A stretch of 64,000 bases of DNA from Roseburia sp. 1XD42-69 (GCF_003612565.1 NZ_RAZG01000004.1:87632-151631); one strand, 5' to 3'; positions 53,001-62,791 are shown, numbered from the stretch's first letter. A program made the numbers and translations. The notes: generated by a model not told the origin, from the sequence alone.

Positions 53001-54322
53001 TTGCCTCTGTTGAGCCAAACGACACCGGAGCGCTTCTGATCCGGTGGAACCAGGTAAAGGATATTAAAGGCTATGAAGTGTACCGCAGCACAGAGTGGGA
53101 CGGTGCTTACACCCTTCTTACAACGGTAAATGACTACAGCGTCACCAGTTTTGCAGATACCACAATACAGCCTTCCGTATCTTACTGGTATAAGGTACGC
53201 CTTGTAAACACCTACGACGGGAAGACAATTTACGGGAGTTACAGCGCACCGGCAGAGGGCAGTTCCCTGGCGGCTCCCGGGAATGTGACAGTGACATCTG
53301 TATCGGAAACTCAGCTTGATATTACCTGGACGGCAGTAAACGGTGCTTCAGGGTATATTATTTACCGCAGCACCCAGCCCCAGGGGGAATATACAGAGAT
53401 TGGAAGGGCAGGTAATACCACTGCCTTCTCCGACACCACAGTGGTAAAAGACACCGTATATTATTATAAAATAAAGTCTGTTGATGCAAAGAACAGAACC
53501 AGCATATTCAGCAGCGTGGCCTCCGGCTGCGCTGCTGCAAAATTATTAGTGACAAATGCTTCTTTTTCCGGTGGAACGGCTGTAAATGTGGCATGGACGG
53601 GGGGGAATGTGAGCGGATATGAACTCTACCGCAGTTCCTCTGAAAAACTCACGGTTTTTCAAAAAATTGCCTCCACCAAGGAAAACGCTTATGTGGACCG
53701 GGAAGTGAAAGCAGGAGTCACTTACTATTACAGGGTGCGAAGTTATAAAACCGTATCAGGAAAGACTACTTACAGCGGCTATTCCGATACCCTGTCCACC
53801 AATCCCTCTGATTACCGGATTATGGGAGCTGCCAGTGTAACCCCGGCCCAAATGGCGGCTATGTACTGGGCTTCCGGTAAATCTTATCCATCCTCCATCT
53901 ATTCATCAAAAGGGGCCCCGGACCTGCAGACCTTTTGCCAGATTGTCTACAACGAGTGCGTGATAGAAGGCCTGAAACCGGAAGTGCTTTTTGCGCAGAT
54001 TTGCCACGAGACAGGATTTTTAGAGTTTGGGGGGCAGGTAAAAGCGGAACAATGTAATTTCGGGGGAATGGGGGCATTGGACAGCGGGGAGAGCGGGGCA
54101 TCTTTTGCAGATGTGCCCACAGGAATCCGTGCCCAGGTTCAGCACTTAAAGGCGTACGCTTCTGTGGACAGCCTGCGTCAGCCCTGTATTGACCAGAGAT
54201 TTCACTATATAGCCAGAGGAAAAGCGGAGTATGTGCAGCAGCTTGGCCATGGAAACTGGGCCACAGACACAACTTATGCAGTAAAATTAATGAACAATAT
54301 CAATAAAATAAAATCGATGTAG
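50018..54322 (+). CDS. secreted amidase - 8x Fn3-like - glucosaminidase cell-wall hydrolase
   Basis: A 1434-residue exported protein. Signal peptide at 1-28, then an acidic Glu/Ser/Thr segment to about 145 and an uncharacterised domain to about 310. An N-acetylmuramoyl-L-alanine amidase (Amidase_3) at about 322-522 shows VVLDPGHGGSDGG, RESDTYLTLAQRA, VSLHINS and VEHAFISN, which cover the zinc ligands and catalytic Glu. Eight Fn3-like repeats (about 530-1262) share GYEIYRST and YYYKVR cores. A C-terminal glucosaminidase domain (about 1270-1434) has CHETGFLEFGG with its catalytic Glu and HGNWATDTTYA. Both bonds around a MurNAc stem could be cut by one protein, suggesting a role in daughter-cell separation. 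It heads three hydrolase genes. Confidence 0.88.
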   Translation: MKMVRRTAALLLALAVSFTSGYTDITAASVSDSSGYVTEEGTAGEAGVQEENEISLEENIPGTETPDISQGEVNSETETPEVLPEDVSAETTESADTSLEEEVSETPVSTESAEEISDTEEAVQEETEEPLEEETEKKARGAEEIGLVNFLVVSEPMVNTPGTQRIMTSIGDGSSKVESAVLTYENKETGKTYEAESKEILDDFVLFEMDFPKDSQTGTYQLKELTYTMEGLTTTTAFAKMGIDASFGVNEVADTKPDDVLLTDEELSALTESVEANVVTLDENTDAEDIGEALKQAGCDAGALQESAARVKGASSKGMSSLIVVLDPGHGGSDGGATGNGLVEKNLNLKIGQYCKEELEKYAGVKVIMTRESDTYLTLAQRAQVAIDNRANVFVSLHINSNVSAGPNGANVYYPNNSYNSSVGNTGKNLASVIESKLTDLGLASGGIHIRNSENNTRYPDGSLADYYGVIKRCKENGIPGLIVEHAFISNASDAKFLSSDENLKKLGVADATGIAEYYGLKKGVGFTSIVAAGSDSLELAWKKVSGVSGYEIYRSTKSDGGFEKIATINSSDTTNYKDTGLTPGTVYYYKMRTFTKSGSKTTYGSYSKVESGGTIAKTAISSLKSKNHKSLEISWNVVGSATGYEISRSTSKDGTFKQIAMIASQSQSNYTDSTVKAGKLYYYKIRAVGQEGTTTVYSDWSDAVSGRTAIKPAGIRVRSKNSTTLEISWKGDKNAAGYTIKRAESKNGKYTKIATVKGGNTTSYDNKKVKAGKTYYYQVEAYNYNGEKKGYSGYSSAASGKTIKAVSITKVQSTSSTKQTITWKKSNEANGYQIYQSTSKNGTYKKIKTIKNKKTTSYKVSGLTPGVKYYYKIRTTNKVNGATGYSDYSTVRAARVAKAVIGQAEGVSGTKIKLSWDKVKDADSYVIYRSTSSGGTYKKIGTAKGSATSYTDSKLNMTKKYYYKLEVKMKGYKATGTSGKSARATAYPIRQTQIASVEPNDTGALLIRWNQVKDIKGYEVYRSTEWDGAYTLLTTVNDYSVTSFADTTIQPSVSYWYKVRLVNTYDGKTIYGSYSAPAEGSSLAAPGNVTVTSVSETQLDITWTAVNGASGYIIYRSTQPQGEYTEIGRAGNTTAFSDTTVVKDTVYYYKIKSVDAKNRTSIFSSVASGCAAAKLLVTNASFSGGTAVNVAWTGGNVSGYELYRSSSEKLTVFQKIASTKENAYVDREVKAGVTYYYRVRSYKTVSGKTTYSGYSDTLSTNPSDYRIMGAASVTPAQMAAMYWASGKSYPSSIYSSKGAPDLQTFCQIVYNECVIEGLKPEVLFAQICHETGFLEFGGQVKAEQCNFGGMGALDSGESGASFADVPTGIRAQVQHLKAYASVDSLRQPCIDQRFHYIARGKAEYVQQLGHGNWATDTTYAVKLMNNINKIKSM

Positions 54323-54346
54323 GGAAGAGAGGCAGAGAGGAGACAT

Positions 54347-56065
54347 ATGAGAAAAATAATTCAGAAACTTTTGGTGGCATTTTTTTGTTTGCTGATGCTT
54401 GTGCCGGGAAAGGGCGTGACGGTGCAGGCAGGAGAGACGGGTATCCGTGCAACGGCTATCTCCAGCAGCAGAATGGAACTGAGCTGGAGTGTGACAGAGG
54501 GAGCTTTTCAGTATAAAGTGTACAGAAGCAACAGCCTGGAAGGAGGATATTCCAAGCTGGGCACCACAGGGGAAACGGTTTATCTGGATAAGAGCGTAAA
54601 AGCCGGAAAAAGTTATTACTATCGGATTGTGCCTGTGGAGGCAGGGACAAAACAGGATATGGAACATGCCGTAAGGACAGTGAAGGCGAAGACGCCGGAG
54701 GCTGTGGCAGTTACAAAAATCAGTGTGAAAAGCCCAACAAAGGTAAAATTGTACTGGAACACTTCCAAGGGGGCAAACGGGTATGAAATTTACCGCAGCA
54801 GCAAAAAGGAGGAAGGTTATACTCTTGCCGGGACAGTGAAAGGGAGAGAAAATACAGTATACACGGACAATACTATTGTCCCGGGAAGAACCTATTATTA
54901 TAAAATTCTCCCCACGGTGTCAAATAACGGAGTGGCGGGCAAGGGAAGTTTTTCTGCTCCCATAAAAGTAAAGACTGTGGCAAAAACAGAGATTACGGAA
55001 ATTTCTTCCTTAAATTCCGGCTCCATGCAGCTTGTGTGGAAAAAAGTGAGCAATGCAGAGGGATATGAAATTTACCGCAGCACAAAAAAAGACAGCGGGT
55101 ATAAAAAGATAGCGTCACTGAAAAGAAATGCGGATAAATATACGGACAAGTCCGTAAAAACAGGAAAGAAATACTATTATAAAGTGGTTACCGTGGGAAA
55201 GTTAAACGGGAAAAAAATTACCAGCGGCTATTCCAACCCGGTGTCCAACAGGGCGTTAAGCAGGGTAAAGATTTCTTCCGCAAACTCCACTTTGGAGGAT
55301 GCTGTAAAAATAAAGTGGAAAAAAGTTACGGGGGCAACGAAATATAAAATATACCGTGCCACTTCCTCAAAGGGCTCTTACAAGCACATTGCAACGGTAA
55401 AGTCCAACGGAAAGGATACCCAGTCCTACACGGACAAAAAGGTGACTGGCGGAAAAAATTATTATTATAAGGTTCAGGCGTATTCCAGCAGTGACGGTAT
55501 CATTGCGGCGGGAAAAGGAGACAAGTCAGAGTATAAGAAGGCTACTCTAAATTATGCCATTATGGGAAAATCCACGGTAACTGTAGATCAGATGGTAAAA
55601 TTTTATAATATGTCGGGAAAGAAGTACCCTTCCATCTACAAAGACAAAGGAGCCAAAAATATTAAAAAGTTCTGTGAGATTCTTTTGGATGAGTCTGAGA
55701 GAGAAGGGGTGAGGGCGGAAGTGATTTTTGCCCAGGTGTGCCTGGAGACAGGATATTTAAGTTTCGGGGGCCAGGTGAGCGCAGGCCAGTGTAACTTCAG
55801 CGGTTTGGGCGCCACAGACGACGGGGCGGCAGGAGCCACTTTTAAAGATGTGAGAACGGGACTGCGAGCCCAGGTGCAGCACTTAAAAGGCTATGCATCA
55901 AAAGACAGCTTAAACCAAAAATGTGTAGACCCAAGGTTCCAGTACCTCACCCACAGAAGGGGCTCCACCCCCTATGTGCAGAATCTGGGTAACGGGAACT
56001 GGGCCACAGACCCTAACTATGCTTCTAAGTTAATGACCCTGATTAAAAAGATGAAAAGCTGTTAG
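54347..56065 (+). CDS. secreted 4x Fn3-like - glucosaminidase cell-wall hydrolase
   Basis: A 572-residue exported protein. Signal peptide at 1-28; four Fn3-like repeats at about 30-395 (cores YKVYRSN, YEIYRSS, YEIYRST, YKIYRAT); then a glucosaminidase domain at about 400-572 with [24 protein letters not shown] and [12 protein letters not shown]. It is a shorter paralogue of the upstream protein's C-terminal half, 24 nt after it, and most likely arose by tandem duplication with loss of the amidase and half of the repeats. It hydrolyses the glycan strand of peptidoglycan. Repeats probably hold it to the wall. Confidence 0.85.
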   Translation: MRKIIQKLLVAFFCLLMLVPGKGVTVQAGETGIRATAISSSRMELSWSVTEGAFQYKVYRSNSLEGGYSKLGTTGETVYLDKSVKAGKSYYYRIVPVEAGTKQDMEHAVRTVKAKTPEAVAVTKISVKSPTKVKLYWNTSKGANGYEIYRSSKKEEGYTLAGTVKGRENTVYTDNTIVPGRTYYYKILPTVSNNGVAGKGSFSAPIKVKTVAKTEITEISSLNSGSMQLVWKKVSNAEGYEIYRSTKKDSGYKKIASLKRNADKYTDKSVKTGKKYYYKVVTVGKLNGKKITSGYSNPVSNRALSRVKISSANSTLEDAVKIKWKKVTGATKYKIYRATSSKGSYKHIATVKSNGKDTQSYTDKKVTGGKNYYYKVQAYSSSDGIIAAGKGDKSEYKKATLNYAIMGKSTVTVDQMVKFYNMSGKKYPSIYKDKGAKNIKKFCEILLDESEREGVRAEVIFAQVCLETGYLSFGGQVSAGQCNFSGLGATDDGAAGATFKDVRTGLRAQVQHLKGYASKDSLNQKCVDPRFQYLTHRRGSTPYVQNLGNGNWATDPNYASKLMTLIKKMKSC

Positions 56066-56076
56066 GGGGCGGGAAT

Positions 56077-57030
56077 ATGAAACAAAAGAAGTATTTCTTT
56101 TTCACAGCCCTGACGCTGATTTTCTGTCTGTCCCTCTCCGGCTGCAAAACCATAGGCACCGGGGGAAAGAAAGAGCAGGGGCAGACAATTTTAGAGAGAG
56201 AGATCATTCAGGAGTCTTTAGAAAAAGGGGGAAAAGAATCCACAGAAGAGCAGACGGAAATTTCTGTGGAGGATACCCAGGAGGCGGTAACAGAGACAGA
56301 AACCGAAACCCGGACAGTCCTTGAGACAGAAGAAAGGGGCATTGAAGAAGAGCCCGATTCTCAGGAGGGAAGCGACGGGGAAACAAAAACGCTTCCCGAG
56401 GGGTCTCATATTGTGTGCATCGACCCAGGGCACCAGGCGAAGGGAAACAGCGAGCCGGAGCCTATAGGGCCGGGGGCTTCTGAGACCAAGGCAAAAGTGG
56501 CCTCAGGCACCAGGGGAAGCACCACGGGCCTGGCGGAATATGAACTGACCCTTCAGGTATCTAAAAAACTCCGGGACATTTTAATTGCCAGGGGATACAG
56601 CGTGATTATGGTGAGGGAGAGCAATGATGTAAATATCAGTAACCGGGAGCGGGCGGACGTGGCTAACAGCAGCAATGCGGAAGTTTTCCTTCGGATTCAC
56701 GCTAATGGATCCGAGAACAGCAGTGCAAACGGCATTATGACCATCTGCCCCACGCAAAACAACCCTTACTGCAGCAATATCTACAGCCAGTCACGGAAGC
56801 TGTCGGACAAGGTTTTAGACGCCATGGTAAGCGCTACCGGGGCAAACAGAGAACATGTGTGGGAGACGGATACCATGAGCGGCATTAATTGGTGCCAGGT
56901 GCCTGTCACCATTGTGGAGATGGGGTATATGACAAACCCTGCGGAAGACGCCAATATGGCGGATTCCTCCTACCAGGATAAACTGGCGGCGGGAATTGCC
57001 GACGGTGTGGATGCCTATTTTTCTGAATAA
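56077..57030 (+). CDS. lipoprotein N-acetylmuramoyl-L-alanine amidase
   Basis: A 317-residue lipoprotein with the lipobox LSGC at residues 22-25. A Glu/Thr-rich spacer reaches about residue 105, and an Amidase_3 domain fills the rest. Zinc and catalytic motifs are [12 protein letters not shown], the Glu in [18 protein letters not shown] and [12 protein letters not shown]. It would stay on the outer face of the membrane and cleave the MurNAc-L-Ala bond. It follows the two glucosaminidases by 11 nt, so the three genes supply complementary wall-cutting activities. Confidence 0.9.
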   Translation: MKQKKYFFFTALTLIFCLSLSGCKTIGTGGKKEQGQTILEREIIQESLEKGGKESTEEQTEISVEDTQEAVTETETETRTVLETEERGIEEEPDSQEGSDGETKTLPEGSHIVCIDPGHQAKGNSEPEPIGPGASETKAKVASGTRGSTTGLAEYELTLQVSKKLRDILIARGYSVIMVRESNDVNISNRERADVANSSNAEVFLRIHANGSENSSANGIMTICPTQNNPYCSNIYSQSRKLSDKVLDAMVSATGANREHVWETDTMSGINWCQVPVTIVEMGYMTNPAEDANMADSSYQDKLAAGIADGVDAYFSE

Positions 57031-57115
57031 GAGGAAAATTTTGTTATTTTTGAATAGATTTCCTGTTTTCAATCGTATTATATATGAAAGAAAAAAACGG
57101 ATGGAGGAAAAGAGC

Positions 57116-57601
57116 ATGAAAAAAGTAACAGCAATTATAACATTTGTCTTGATTCTGTCACTGAGTACAGCCACCGTGTTTGCCCACGGCCATGGGGGAC
57201 ACAGCGGCCACGGAGGCCATAACCAGGGCGGAAATTGTCAGGGAAGCAATTATGTGGATGCCGACGGTGACGGAGTCTGTGACAACAGGGGAACTATTGT
57301 ATGCGGGGCAGGCGCCAGCTGTGGGCACAGAAACGGAGGCAGGCATATAGATGCCAATGGAGACGGCATCTGTGACAACTCCAAATATTCTATTAATTAT
57401 AAGCTATGCGGCGGGAAAAATAATAAAAAGAACCCCACATGCTATTACAACGGAAAAAGTGTAAAGCTGAAAAATCCAACCAGGAAAAATTATGTATTTA
57501 AGGGATGGTATACGGACAAGAATTATAAAAATAAAGTAACCACCATAAAAAAGGGAAGTGTTGGAAAGAAGACTCTTTACGCAAAGTGGAAAAAGAAATA
57601 G
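57116..57601 (+). CDS. small exported His-rich protein with DxDGDGxCD repeats and an InlB-type repeat
   Basis: A 161-residue protein. Residues 1-23 are a signal peptide ending ATVFAHG. Next is a His/Gly-rich stretch (HGHGGHSGHGGH). Two calcium-loop-like units follow, VDADGDGVCDNRG and IDANGDGICDNSK, each with a Cys, and further cysteines between them. The C-terminal 70 residues are one Listeria-Bacteroides (InlB B) repeat, with YVFKGWYTDKNYKNKVT and LYAKWKKK. ATG 57116 after GGAGGAAAAG is chosen; the longer frame starts inside the amidase gene. Metal binding at the cell surface is likely; more than that is not shown. Confidence 0.7.
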   Translation: MKKVTAIITFVLILSLSTATVFAHGHGGHSGHGGHNQGGNCQGSNYVDADGDGVCDNRGTIVCGAGASCGHRNGGRHIDANGDGICDNSKYSINYKLCGGKNNKKNPTCYYNGKSVKLKNPTRKNYVFKGWYTDKNYKNKVTTIKKGSVGKKTLYAKWKKK

Positions 57602-57638
57602 CATAAAAATGGACATTGTGCAGAATAGAGCAGAGACA

Positions 57639-57692
57639 AAAACAGGAAGGAAAATCCTCCTGCCTGAGGGGCAGATTTCCTTCCTGTTTTTT
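57639..57692 (+). terminator. bidirectional terminator between convergent genes
   Basis: A long hairpin with outer arms ACAGGAAGGAAA and TTTCCTTCCTGT and an inner CCTGCC/GGGCAG stem. Ts follow on the plus side, and AAAA on the left gives Us on the minus strand. It can stop the hydrolase operon on the plus strand and the phosphorylase gene on the minus strand. Confidence 0.8.
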
Positions 57693-57719
57693 ATGTAAAT
57701 GGAAAGTGCATCTGCAAAA

Positions 57720-60161
57720 TTAATTCATCACAGCTTCCACTTTCACTGTTTTTCCAACCATATTCTCATCATAAGGAATCACATTTCCCTCAAGGGAAAC
57801 GCCGTCTACCGTAAGACTTTTCACACCTTTTTCCACATGGTTTGGATTTTTTACCGTAATTTCATAGGTAACTCCTCTGAAATCCCTCTTTGCAGTAAAG
57901 CCCTCTAAGGAGGAGGGGATACAGGGGTCTATCCCAAGGCCGTCATAATCCGGCCGGATGCCCAGGATAAACTGGGACACATTTAAAAACGTCCATGCCG
58001 CCGTCCCTGTGAGCCAGCTATTCTTGGCCTCCCCGTGGTTCTTTGCGTCTTTTCCCGCAATCATCTGGGAATACACATAAGGCTCTGTGCGGTGGATTTC
58101 GCTGATATCCTCGATGTAGGCCGGGCATGTCCTGGTATACACCTGCCATGCTCTGTCCCCTCTGCCGATAACGGTCTCCGCAATGGAAATCCAGGGGTTG
58201 TTATGGCAGAAAATACCGGCGTTTTCTTTATATCCCGGGGGGTAGGAGGAAATTTCCCCAAGCTCCACATGGTATCTGCGGTAAGGGGGCTGTAAGAGCA
58301 CAATGCCGTATTTGGTGTCTAAAAGTTTTTCCACGGACTCCATGGATTTTTGGCAAAGCCCTTTCTCTTTGCCGATTTCCGCCATAACGCAGAATCCCTG
58401 GGGCTCTATGAAAATTTGGCCCTCCTCACATTCTTTGGAGCCGATTTTTTGTTCGTAGGCATCGTAAGCCCGCAGGAACCATTCTCCGTCCCAGCCGTCT
58501 TTTTCCACGGCAAGGCACATATCTGCAATGGCTTTTTCCGCTAAGGCGGCTTCCTCCAAAAGTTCTCTCTTTTTACAGATTTCCACATAGTCTTTTCCGT
58601 ATTTTACAAACATTCCCGCAATGAACACGGACTCTGCCACAGGGCCTTCCGAGGGGCCGAAGGTCTGGAAGGATTCTCCTGGTTCCTTGGAAAAGCAGTT
58701 TAAGTTCAGGCAGTCGTTCCAGTCAGCCCTGCCGATTAAGGGGAGTTTGTGGGGGCCTAAATGCTCTATGGTATAGTGGAAGGAACGCCTTAAATGCTCC
58801 ATAAAGGGAACGGCGGTGTCCATATCGTTGTCAAAGGGAGTTATCTCATCTAAAATACTGTAATCCCCGGTTTCTTTTATGTAGGCGGCAGTTCCGGCTA
58901 TGAGCCACAGAGGGTCGTCGTTAAAGCCGCTTCCGATATCGGAATTGCCCTTCTTGGTCAGTGGCTGGTACTGGTGGTATGCGCTTCCGTCGGCAAACTG
59001 GGTGGAGGCAATATCCAAAATCCTCTGTCTTGCCCTGTCAGGGATTAAGTGGACGAAGCCTAAAAGATCCTGGCAGGAATCCCGGAATCCCATGCCCCTT
59101 CCGATGCCGGACTCATAGTAGGAGGCGGAGCGGGACATGTTAAAGGTAACCATACACTGGTACTGGTGCCACACATTTACCATGCGGTCTAATTTTTCCT
59201 CGCTGGAAGATACGGTAAAGTGGGACAGAAGGTCATTCCAGTAATTCTTTAAATCAAGAAGGGCCGCATCCGCTTTCTCCGCCGTGTCAAATTTTTCCAG
59301 AAGGGCTTTTACCGGGGCAAGGTTAATCTCATCTAAAGCGGTAAACTTCTCATCCTCAGGGTTTTCCACATATCCAAGTACAAACACGAAGGTCTTGGAT
59401 TCCCCTGGAGTTAAGGTTAGCTTAATCTGATGGGAGCCAATGGGAGACCATCCGCTGGCAAGGGAATTTCCGGCGGCGTTTTCCATTACGGCTTTCGGTG
59501 CGGAATTCTCCCCGTAAGCCCCAAGGAAAGTGTCCCTGTCCGTATCGAATCCGTCCACAGGGGCGTTTACGGAGTATACGGCATAGTGGTTTCTCCGCTC
59601 CCTGTACTCTGTCTTGTGGTAGATTTGGGAGCCATGGATTTCCACCTCACCGGTGTTAAAGTTCCTCTGGAAATTGGTCATATCGTCCATAGCGTTCCAG
59701 AGACAGAACTCTACATAAGAGAAAAGGGAAAAAGATTTCTCTGTATTACTTTCATTGGTTAAAGTGACCTTATTCACCTCGCAGGAGGAGCCTATGGGGA
59801 CAAAAGCCGTCATCTCTGCCTTAAGTTCATTTTTCACCCCGGTAAAAACGGAGTATCCTAACCCGTGGCGGCACTCATAGCTGTCAAGCTCTGCCTTAGT
59901 GGGCATCCAGCCAGGATTCCACACCTTCCCGTTTTCGTTAATATAGTAGTAATGTCCGTTGGAATCCAGAGGAATGTTATTGTAGCGGTATCTGGTGAGG
60001 CGCAGAAGCTTGGCATCTTTATAGAAGCTGTACCCTCCTCCTGTGTTGGAAATAAGGGAGAAAAAGTCCTCGCATCCCAGGTAGTTTATCCAGGGCAGAG
60101 GTGTTTTGGGGGATGTAATTACATATTCTTTGTTTTTGTCTTCAAAATATCCGAATTTCAT
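57720..60161 (-). CDS. GH94 cellobiose phosphorylase-like enzyme
   Basis: An 813-residue cytoplasmic glycoside phosphorylase, matching the length of clostridial cellobiose phosphorylase. It splits cellobiose with phosphate to glucose-1-phosphate and glucose. The start is [20 protein letters not shown], then PLPWINYLG. The catalytic segment [17 protein letters not shown] carries the general-acid Asp, followed by [13 protein letters not shown] and [12 protein letters not shown], which are conserved in the family. The RBS AGGAGGT is 5 nt before the start. Its promoter carries an operator shared with the divergent LacI gene. Laminaribiose or cellodextrin phosphorylase are alternatives, but cellobiose is the better fit. 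Confidence 0.85.
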   Translation of the reverse strand: MKFGYFEDKNKEYVITSPKTPLPWINYLGCEDFFSLISNTGGGYSFYKDAKLLRLTRYRYNNIPLDSNGHYYYINENGKVWNPGWMPTKAELDSYECRHGLGYSVFTGVKNELKAEMTAFVPIGSSCEVNKVTLTNESNTEKSFSLFSYVEFCLWNAMDDMTNFQRNFNTGEVEIHGSQIYHKTEYRERRNHYAVYSVNAPVDGFDTDRDTFLGAYGENSAPKAVMENAAGNSLASGWSPIGSHQIKLTLTPGESKTFVFVLGYVENPEDEKFTALDEINLAPVKALLEKFDTAEKADAALLDLKNYWNDLLSHFTVSSSEEKLDRMVNVWHQYQCMVTFNMSRSASYYESGIGRGMGFRDSCQDLLGFVHLIPDRARQRILDIASTQFADGSAYHQYQPLTKKGNSDIGSGFNDDPLWLIAGTAAYIKETGDYSILDEITPFDNDMDTAVPFMEHLRRSFHYTIEHLGPHKLPLIGRADWNDCLNLNCFSKEPGESFQTFGPSEGPVAESVFIAGMFVKYGKDYVEICKKRELLEEAALAEKAIADMCLAVEKDGWDGEWFLRAYDAYEQKIGSKECEEGQIFIEPQGFCVMAEIGKEKGLCQKSMESVEKLLDTKYGIVLLQPPYRRYHVELGEISSYPPGYKENAGIFCHNNPWISIAETVIGRGDRAWQVYTRTCPAYIEDISEIHRTEPYVYSQMIAGKDAKNHGEAKNSWLTGTAAWTFLNVSQFILGIRPDYDGLGIDPCIPSSLEGFTAKRDFRGVTYEITVKNPNHVEKGVKSLTVDGVSLEGNVIPYDENMVGKTVKVEAVMN

Positions 60162-60209
60162 ATGAGACCTCCTGATTTATATAATATTTTAATGTAACCT
60201 AAACAATAA

Positions 60210-60223
60210 CGAAAACGTTTAAG
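60210..60223. promoter_or_regulatory. LacI-family operator O1
   Basis: CGAAAACGTTTAAG is a LacI/GalR-type half-palindromic site around a central CG. It lies about 30 bp downstream of the -10 of the phosphorylase promoter, in its untranslated leader, where a bound repressor would block it. The same sequence with one change stands at 60420. Confidence 0.65.
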
Positions 60224-60244
60224 CTATTGTGTTTTCTGGTTTTG

Positions 60245-60273
60245 AGTATAATAGAAAAAGGTAAAAATTGCAA
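60245..60273 (-). promoter_or_regulatory. promoter of the phosphorylase gene
   Basis: On the minus strand, TTGCAA (60273-60268), 17 nt, then TATACT (60250-60245). Good spacing and five of six bases in the -10. O1 lies just downstream. Confidence 0.68.
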
Positions 60274-60383
60274 GGGGAAATTAAAAACAATAATACAAAA
60301 CAATGCGCAAGATTAAGTTATGTGCAAATTGTATAAAAAAATACAAATATCCATGTATATATTCACGAATAAATAAAAAGGTG

Positions 60384-60412
60384 TTGCATTTTTTTGTCAA
60401 AGGCTGTATAGT
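60384..60412 (+). promoter_or_regulatory. promoter of the LacI-family gene
   Basis: TTGCAT, 17 nt, TATAGT, with operator O2 starting 8 bp after the -10 box, over the expected transcription start. This arrangement implies autorepression. Confidence 0.68.
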
Positions 60413-60419
60413 TGAACTA

Positions 60420-60433
60420 CGAAAACGATTAAG
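60420..60433. promoter_or_regulatory. LacI-family operator O2
   Basis: CGAAAACGATTAAG, identical to O1 except for one base, is placed at the start site of the LacI gene. O1 and O2 begin 210 bp apart, which equals twenty turns at 10.5 bp per turn, favourable for looping by a tetramer. Confidence 0.65.
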
Positions 60434-60464
60434 AAATTTGTTTTAGACAGCAAGGAGAAGGCCT

Positions 60465-61493
60465 ATGGTATCTTTAAAGGATATTGCGAAAGTTTGTGGG
60501 GTGTCCACGGCTACCGTGAGCAAAGCGTTAAATAATCAAAAAGATATCGGGGAAGACACCAAGGTGAAAGTGAAGGATGCAGCGGCGAAGCTGGGATACT
60601 TTCCAAATTCGGCAGCCCGGGCCTTAAAGACAAAACGGTCTTATAACCTGGGGGTTCTCTTTCAGGATGCAGCCGGCAGGGGTCTCACCCATGAATACTT
60701 TGCTGCGGTGCTGAATGGATTTAAGGTTCAGGCGGAGAGCGTGGGATATGATATCAGTTTTTTAAGTTCAGAAAACAGGCAGATGTCCTATTATGAACAC
60801 TGCAGGTACCGGAATTTTGACGGGGTGGCTGTGGTGTGTGCAGATTTTCGGGATGCGGAAGTCCAGGAGCTGTTAAACAGCGATATTCCCATGGTGACCA
60901 TTGATTACCTGCATCAGAATTGTACTTCCGTAAGTTCGGATAACGTAAAAGGAATGCAGGAACTGGTCAATTACATATATCAAAAGGGACACAGAAAGAT
61001 AGCTTATATCCATGGAGAACTTTTTTCCTATGTGACCAAGGAACGTCTTACCAGTTTTTACAGAACCACAGATTCCCTGGAACTTGACATACCGGAAAGT
61101 TATGTCAGGGAGGCAAAGTATTTGGAGACAAAGCCTGCGGCGCAGCTTACCAGGGAACTTCTAAAGCTTAAGGATGCCCCTACCTGTATTATCTATCCTG
61201 ACGATTCCTCCTCCATCGGAGGGAGAAACGCCATTGTTGAGGCAGGGCTTAGGATAGGAGGGGACATATCCATTGCGGGGTACGACGGTAATCTTATTTC
61301 CAGGCTGCTTCACCCAAAGCTTACCACGGTAAGCCAGAATGCAGATAAAATCGGAAGAGAAGCCGCCAGGCATCTTGTAAAGGCCATTGAAAAACCGAAA
61401 ACGACTCTTGTTCAAAGAGTGGTTATAGAGGGAAATCTGATACCGGGTCAGTCAGTGGAAGATTTCCTGGATGTGGAAACATCCAACACTTAA
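60465..61493 (+). CDS. LacI-family transcriptional repressor
   Basis: A 342-residue regulator. The helix-turn-helix and hinge are at residues 1-55 (MVSLKDIAKVCGVSTATVSK, ALNNQKDIG, YFPNSAARALKTK). A periplasmic-binding-protein-like sensor domain fills the rest (IPMVTIDY, HRKIAYIHGE, ISIAGYDGN, LTTVSQNADKIGREAA). The likely inducer is a sugar, cellobiose or a product of it, by context. Matching operators lie in front of this gene and the divergent phosphorylase gene, so it probably represses both and the ABC transporter downstream. An AAGGAG site precedes the ATG. Confidence 0.9.
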   Translation: MVSLKDIAKVCGVSTATVSKALNNQKDIGEDTKVKVKDAAAKLGYFPNSAARALKTKRSYNLGVLFQDAAGRGLTHEYFAAVLNGFKVQAESVGYDISFLSSENRQMSYYEHCRYRNFDGVAVVCADFRDAEVQELLNSDIPMVTIDYLHQNCTSVSSDNVKGMQELVNYIYQKGHRKIAYIHGELFSYVTKERLTSFYRTTDSLELDIPESYVREAKYLETKPAAQLTRELLKLKDAPTCIIYPDDSSSIGGRNAIVEAGLRIGGDISIAGYDGNLISRLLHPKLTTVSQNADKIGREAARHLVKAIEKPKTTLVQRVVIEGNLIPGQSVEDFLDVETSNT

Positions 61494-61518
61494 AATTTTC
61501 ATAACAGGAGGAAAAAAT

Positions 61519-62705
61519 ATGAAAAAGAAACTTATCAGTACATTATTATGTGCAGCAATGACAGCATCCATGTTGGCAGGGTGCGGCAATGGAGGAGACG
61601 CAAACACAGATGCACCTGCAAATGAGCCTGCAAAGGAAGAGACCCCAGTGATGTAGCAGATGAGGCAGCAGATTCCACAGAAGCTTCCCAGGGAAGCGAC
61701 GCAGCGGCTTCCGGCGGGGTAAGTTATTCAGGGGAGCTGAGCATTATGCACTACTCCACTTCCGAGGAGTCAGAAGGAAACGGCGGATCCGACGGATTCC
61801 GTACCATGCTTGCAGAGTGGAAAGAGGCCAATCCCAATGTAAACCTTTCTGAAAATGTACTTGCAAATGACGAGTACAAAACTCAGATTGCCACATTGGC
61901 GGCGGCAGACGACCTGCCCGATGTGTTTCTGCTTCAGGGTATGAACACAAAGGCATGGGCAGAGCAGGGGCTTGTAATGGATTTGACAGATGTTGTAAAC
62001 AATTCCCCTTATGCAGCAGATTACAAACAGGATTACTTTACACCTTTTAAAGACGGTGACGGAAAGATTTACGGACTTCCCGTACTGACAGGCGGAAGCT
62101 GTACCGTAGTTGTCTACGACAAACAGATGTGGAAAGACGCAGGGTATGATTCTTTCCCGGCTACATGGGATGAAGTTCTGGCAGCAAAAGACAAATTCTC
62201 CGGTGACGGCGTGGATACCATCGCTTTTGGCAACAGCGGAAAATGGCAGGGAAATTCCTGTTTTATGTCAACCATCGGTGACATGTTTACAGGAAAAGAC
62301 TGGTTCCAGTCCATTATCGACAAAGGCGGCGCAAAATTTACAGACCAGGAATTCGTAGACGCCCTGAAATTTACCCAGGACGCTTTCAAATCCGGCGTAT
62401 TTAACGCAGATTTCAATGCAATTTCCAATGAGGATGCCCGTGAGTACTATATTTCCGGGGAAGCGGCAGCATTTATCGGCGGCAACTGGGATGTTTCTTA
62501 CATAATGGCAACACTGTTGGAATCTGATGAGGAAAAATACAACAACATCGGATTTGCCACATTCCCCTCTATCGAAGGCGCAAAGGGTGATACCAACGTA
62601 CAGAATATTGGTTTGGGATATGGTATGGCAATCAACTCCAAAGTGGCAGAGGACCCGGAGACTGTGGCAAAGGATACCCAGGCAGCATACGAATCAAATT
62701 ATTAA
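61519..62705 (+). pseudogene. sugar ABC transporter substrate-binding lipoprotein, frameshifted and shortened
   Basis: RBS AGGAGG, then a signal peptide with lipobox LAGC (MKKKLISTLLCAAMTASMLA, then GCGN). After KEETP the frame is lost at a CCCC run near 61645. One more base there would continue into SDVADEAADSTEASQ and the rest of a family 1 solute-binding protein (frame 61746-62705: LPDVFLLQGMNTKAWAEQG, YGLPVLTGGS, GGNWDVSYI). The end AEDPETVAKDTQAAYESNY comes some 50-80 residues earlier than normal, as if an internal piece near the C-terminus were deleted. The expected role is capture of cello-oligosaccharides or related sugars for the LacI-linked system. Confidence 0.78.
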
Positions 62706-62730
62706 AAGGTTTTGAATTGATAAGCATTGG

Positions 62731-62758
62731 AGGTCTCGTCCCTTGCGGGGCGGGACCT
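62731..62758 (+). promoter_or_regulatory. RNA hairpin between binding-protein and permease genes
   Basis: AGGTCTCGTCCC and GGGGCGGGACCT form a 12-bp stem (two G-U pairs) closed by TTGC. There is no U-tract, so it is more likely an RNA-stabilising or partial-stop element. Such elements are common after binding-protein genes of ABC operons, which need more of that protein. Confidence 0.6.
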
Positions 62759-62791
62759 TAAAAATTGAATTGATAAAGGAGGTTGGGTTAT

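Noticed and set aside
51600..53800. CRISPR-like or tandem DNA repeat array
   Set aside because: The repetition is at protein level (Fn3-like units of about 90 residues); the DNA copies are diverged and coding.
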